Source of the DNA: Nocardia asiatica NBRC 100129
GTDB taxonomy: Bacteria; Actinomycetota; Actinomycetes; Mycobacteriales; Mycobacteriaceae
Direction: 5' to 3'
DNA length: 64,000 bases
Assembly: GCF_000308415.1 (NCBI RefSeq)
Contig: NZ_BAFS01000279.1
Span: 1 to 64,000 of the forward strand
The translations under genes and the position numbers were made by a program. Positions 63,868 through 64,000 of this stretch are shown in pieces. Positions within the stretch are counted from its first letter, which is position 1; each line of letters starts with the position of its first letter. The notes below the pieces were generated by a model that saw only the letters and a program-made list of their open reading frames with translations, did not search any database and was not told the DNA's origin.

Positions 63868-64000
63868 TCAGGTGCAGACCAGCCACTTGCCGCCGGACCT
63901 GGTGAAGTTCCAGACCGAGGTCGCCTCCCGCCCGTCCACCTTCGTGGTCACCGTCGCCTTGCCCCGATCGCCGTCCACCATGGGGATGTCGATTTTCGTG
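63868..64000 (-). CDS. Secreted/NTF2-like or DUF4878 type protein, C-terminal part
   Basis: Only 43 codons before a TGA at 63870-63868 are inside the window. They read as a beta-rich end: KIDIPMVDGDRGKATVTTK, then WNFTRSGGKWLVCT. This pattern resembles DUF4878/NTF2-like C-termini of actinobacterial lipoproteins. The main part of the gene continues outside, so the family is tentative. Confidence 0.45.
   Translation of the reverse strand, partial: TKIDIPMVDGDRGKATVTTKVDGREATSVWNFTRSGGKWLVCT

Overview
The window is high-GC actinobacterial chromosome, most likely Nocardia or a close relative in the Mycobacteriales. This rests on gene content: an F420-dependent glucose-6-phosphate dehydrogenase beside pta-ackA and pknG-glnH-glnX, an arrangement also known from Mycobacterium tuberculosis; a KasA-like ketoacyl synthase; an F420-type deazaflavin oxidoreductase; many TetR regulators; and several apparently leaderless genes with a TAnnnT box 6-7 nt before the start codon. 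I see no rRNA, tRNA, insertion sequence, prophage or CRISPR array. It reads as ordinary chromosome with small lineage-specific patches.

Layout. 1-3.8 kb: tail of exonuclease III, a TetR regulator, and the homogentisate pathway genes hmgA-fahA. 3.9-5.8 kb: TPP riboswitch, thiC and a strong hairpin. 5.8-9.7 kb: accessory patch with an XRE-TPR regulator, a 42-aa microprotein coupled to a 159-aa protein, and a divergent two-gene unit whose second gene looks like a PD-(D/E)xK nuclease. 9.9-19.6 kb: regulator/target pairs (MarR with a SnoaL-like protein, TetR with a ketoacyl synthase and thioesterase, TetR with an epoxide hydrolase), a DUF5919-type regulator coupled to an inositol-monophosphatase-like enzyme, and an NAD(P)-binding protein. 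19.7-27.4 kb: Zur-box CobW GTPase, thiD, TetR, a Lys-rich microprotein, a GT2-GtrA plus GT39 glycosylation pair, a 20-bp tandem-repeat patch and a small secreted protein. 27.5-36.7 kb: a seven-gene minus-strand operon (AtuA-like protein, two acyl-CoA dehydrogenases, both subunits of a biotin-dependent acyl-CoA carboxylase, enoyl-CoA hydratase, TetR), probably for branched-chain or acyclic terpenoid acyl-CoA breakdown. 36.8-43.8 kb: class III cyclase, ABC exporter, membrane protein, double-MerR regulator, DUF6194-like protein and aldo/keto reductase. 43.9-47.4 kb: thiOSG divergent from thiE, then a Nudix hydrolase. 47.6-57.8 kb: glnX-glnH-pknG, ackA, pta, deazaflavin oxidoreductase and fgd. 57.9-64 kb: HAD phosphatase, MarR with a DJ-1 protein, RpiB-like isomerase, Ser/Thr kinase, rhodanese-metZ, and the 3' end of a further gene.

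How the genes work together. Nearly the whole bacterial thiamine pathway is present but scattered (thiC, thiD, thiOSG, thiE). Only thiC has a riboswitch; thiO and thiE share a 57-bp gap containing a perfect palindrome that gives a -10 box to each strand. GlnX and GlnH are the membrane and periplasmic sensors that feed the amino-acid-responsive kinase PknG. Pta and AckA interconvert acetyl-CoA and acetate, and Fgd supplies reduced F420 to deazaflavin enzymes such as the one beside it. Several regulators sit directly next to their likely targets with readable inverted-repeat operators between them.
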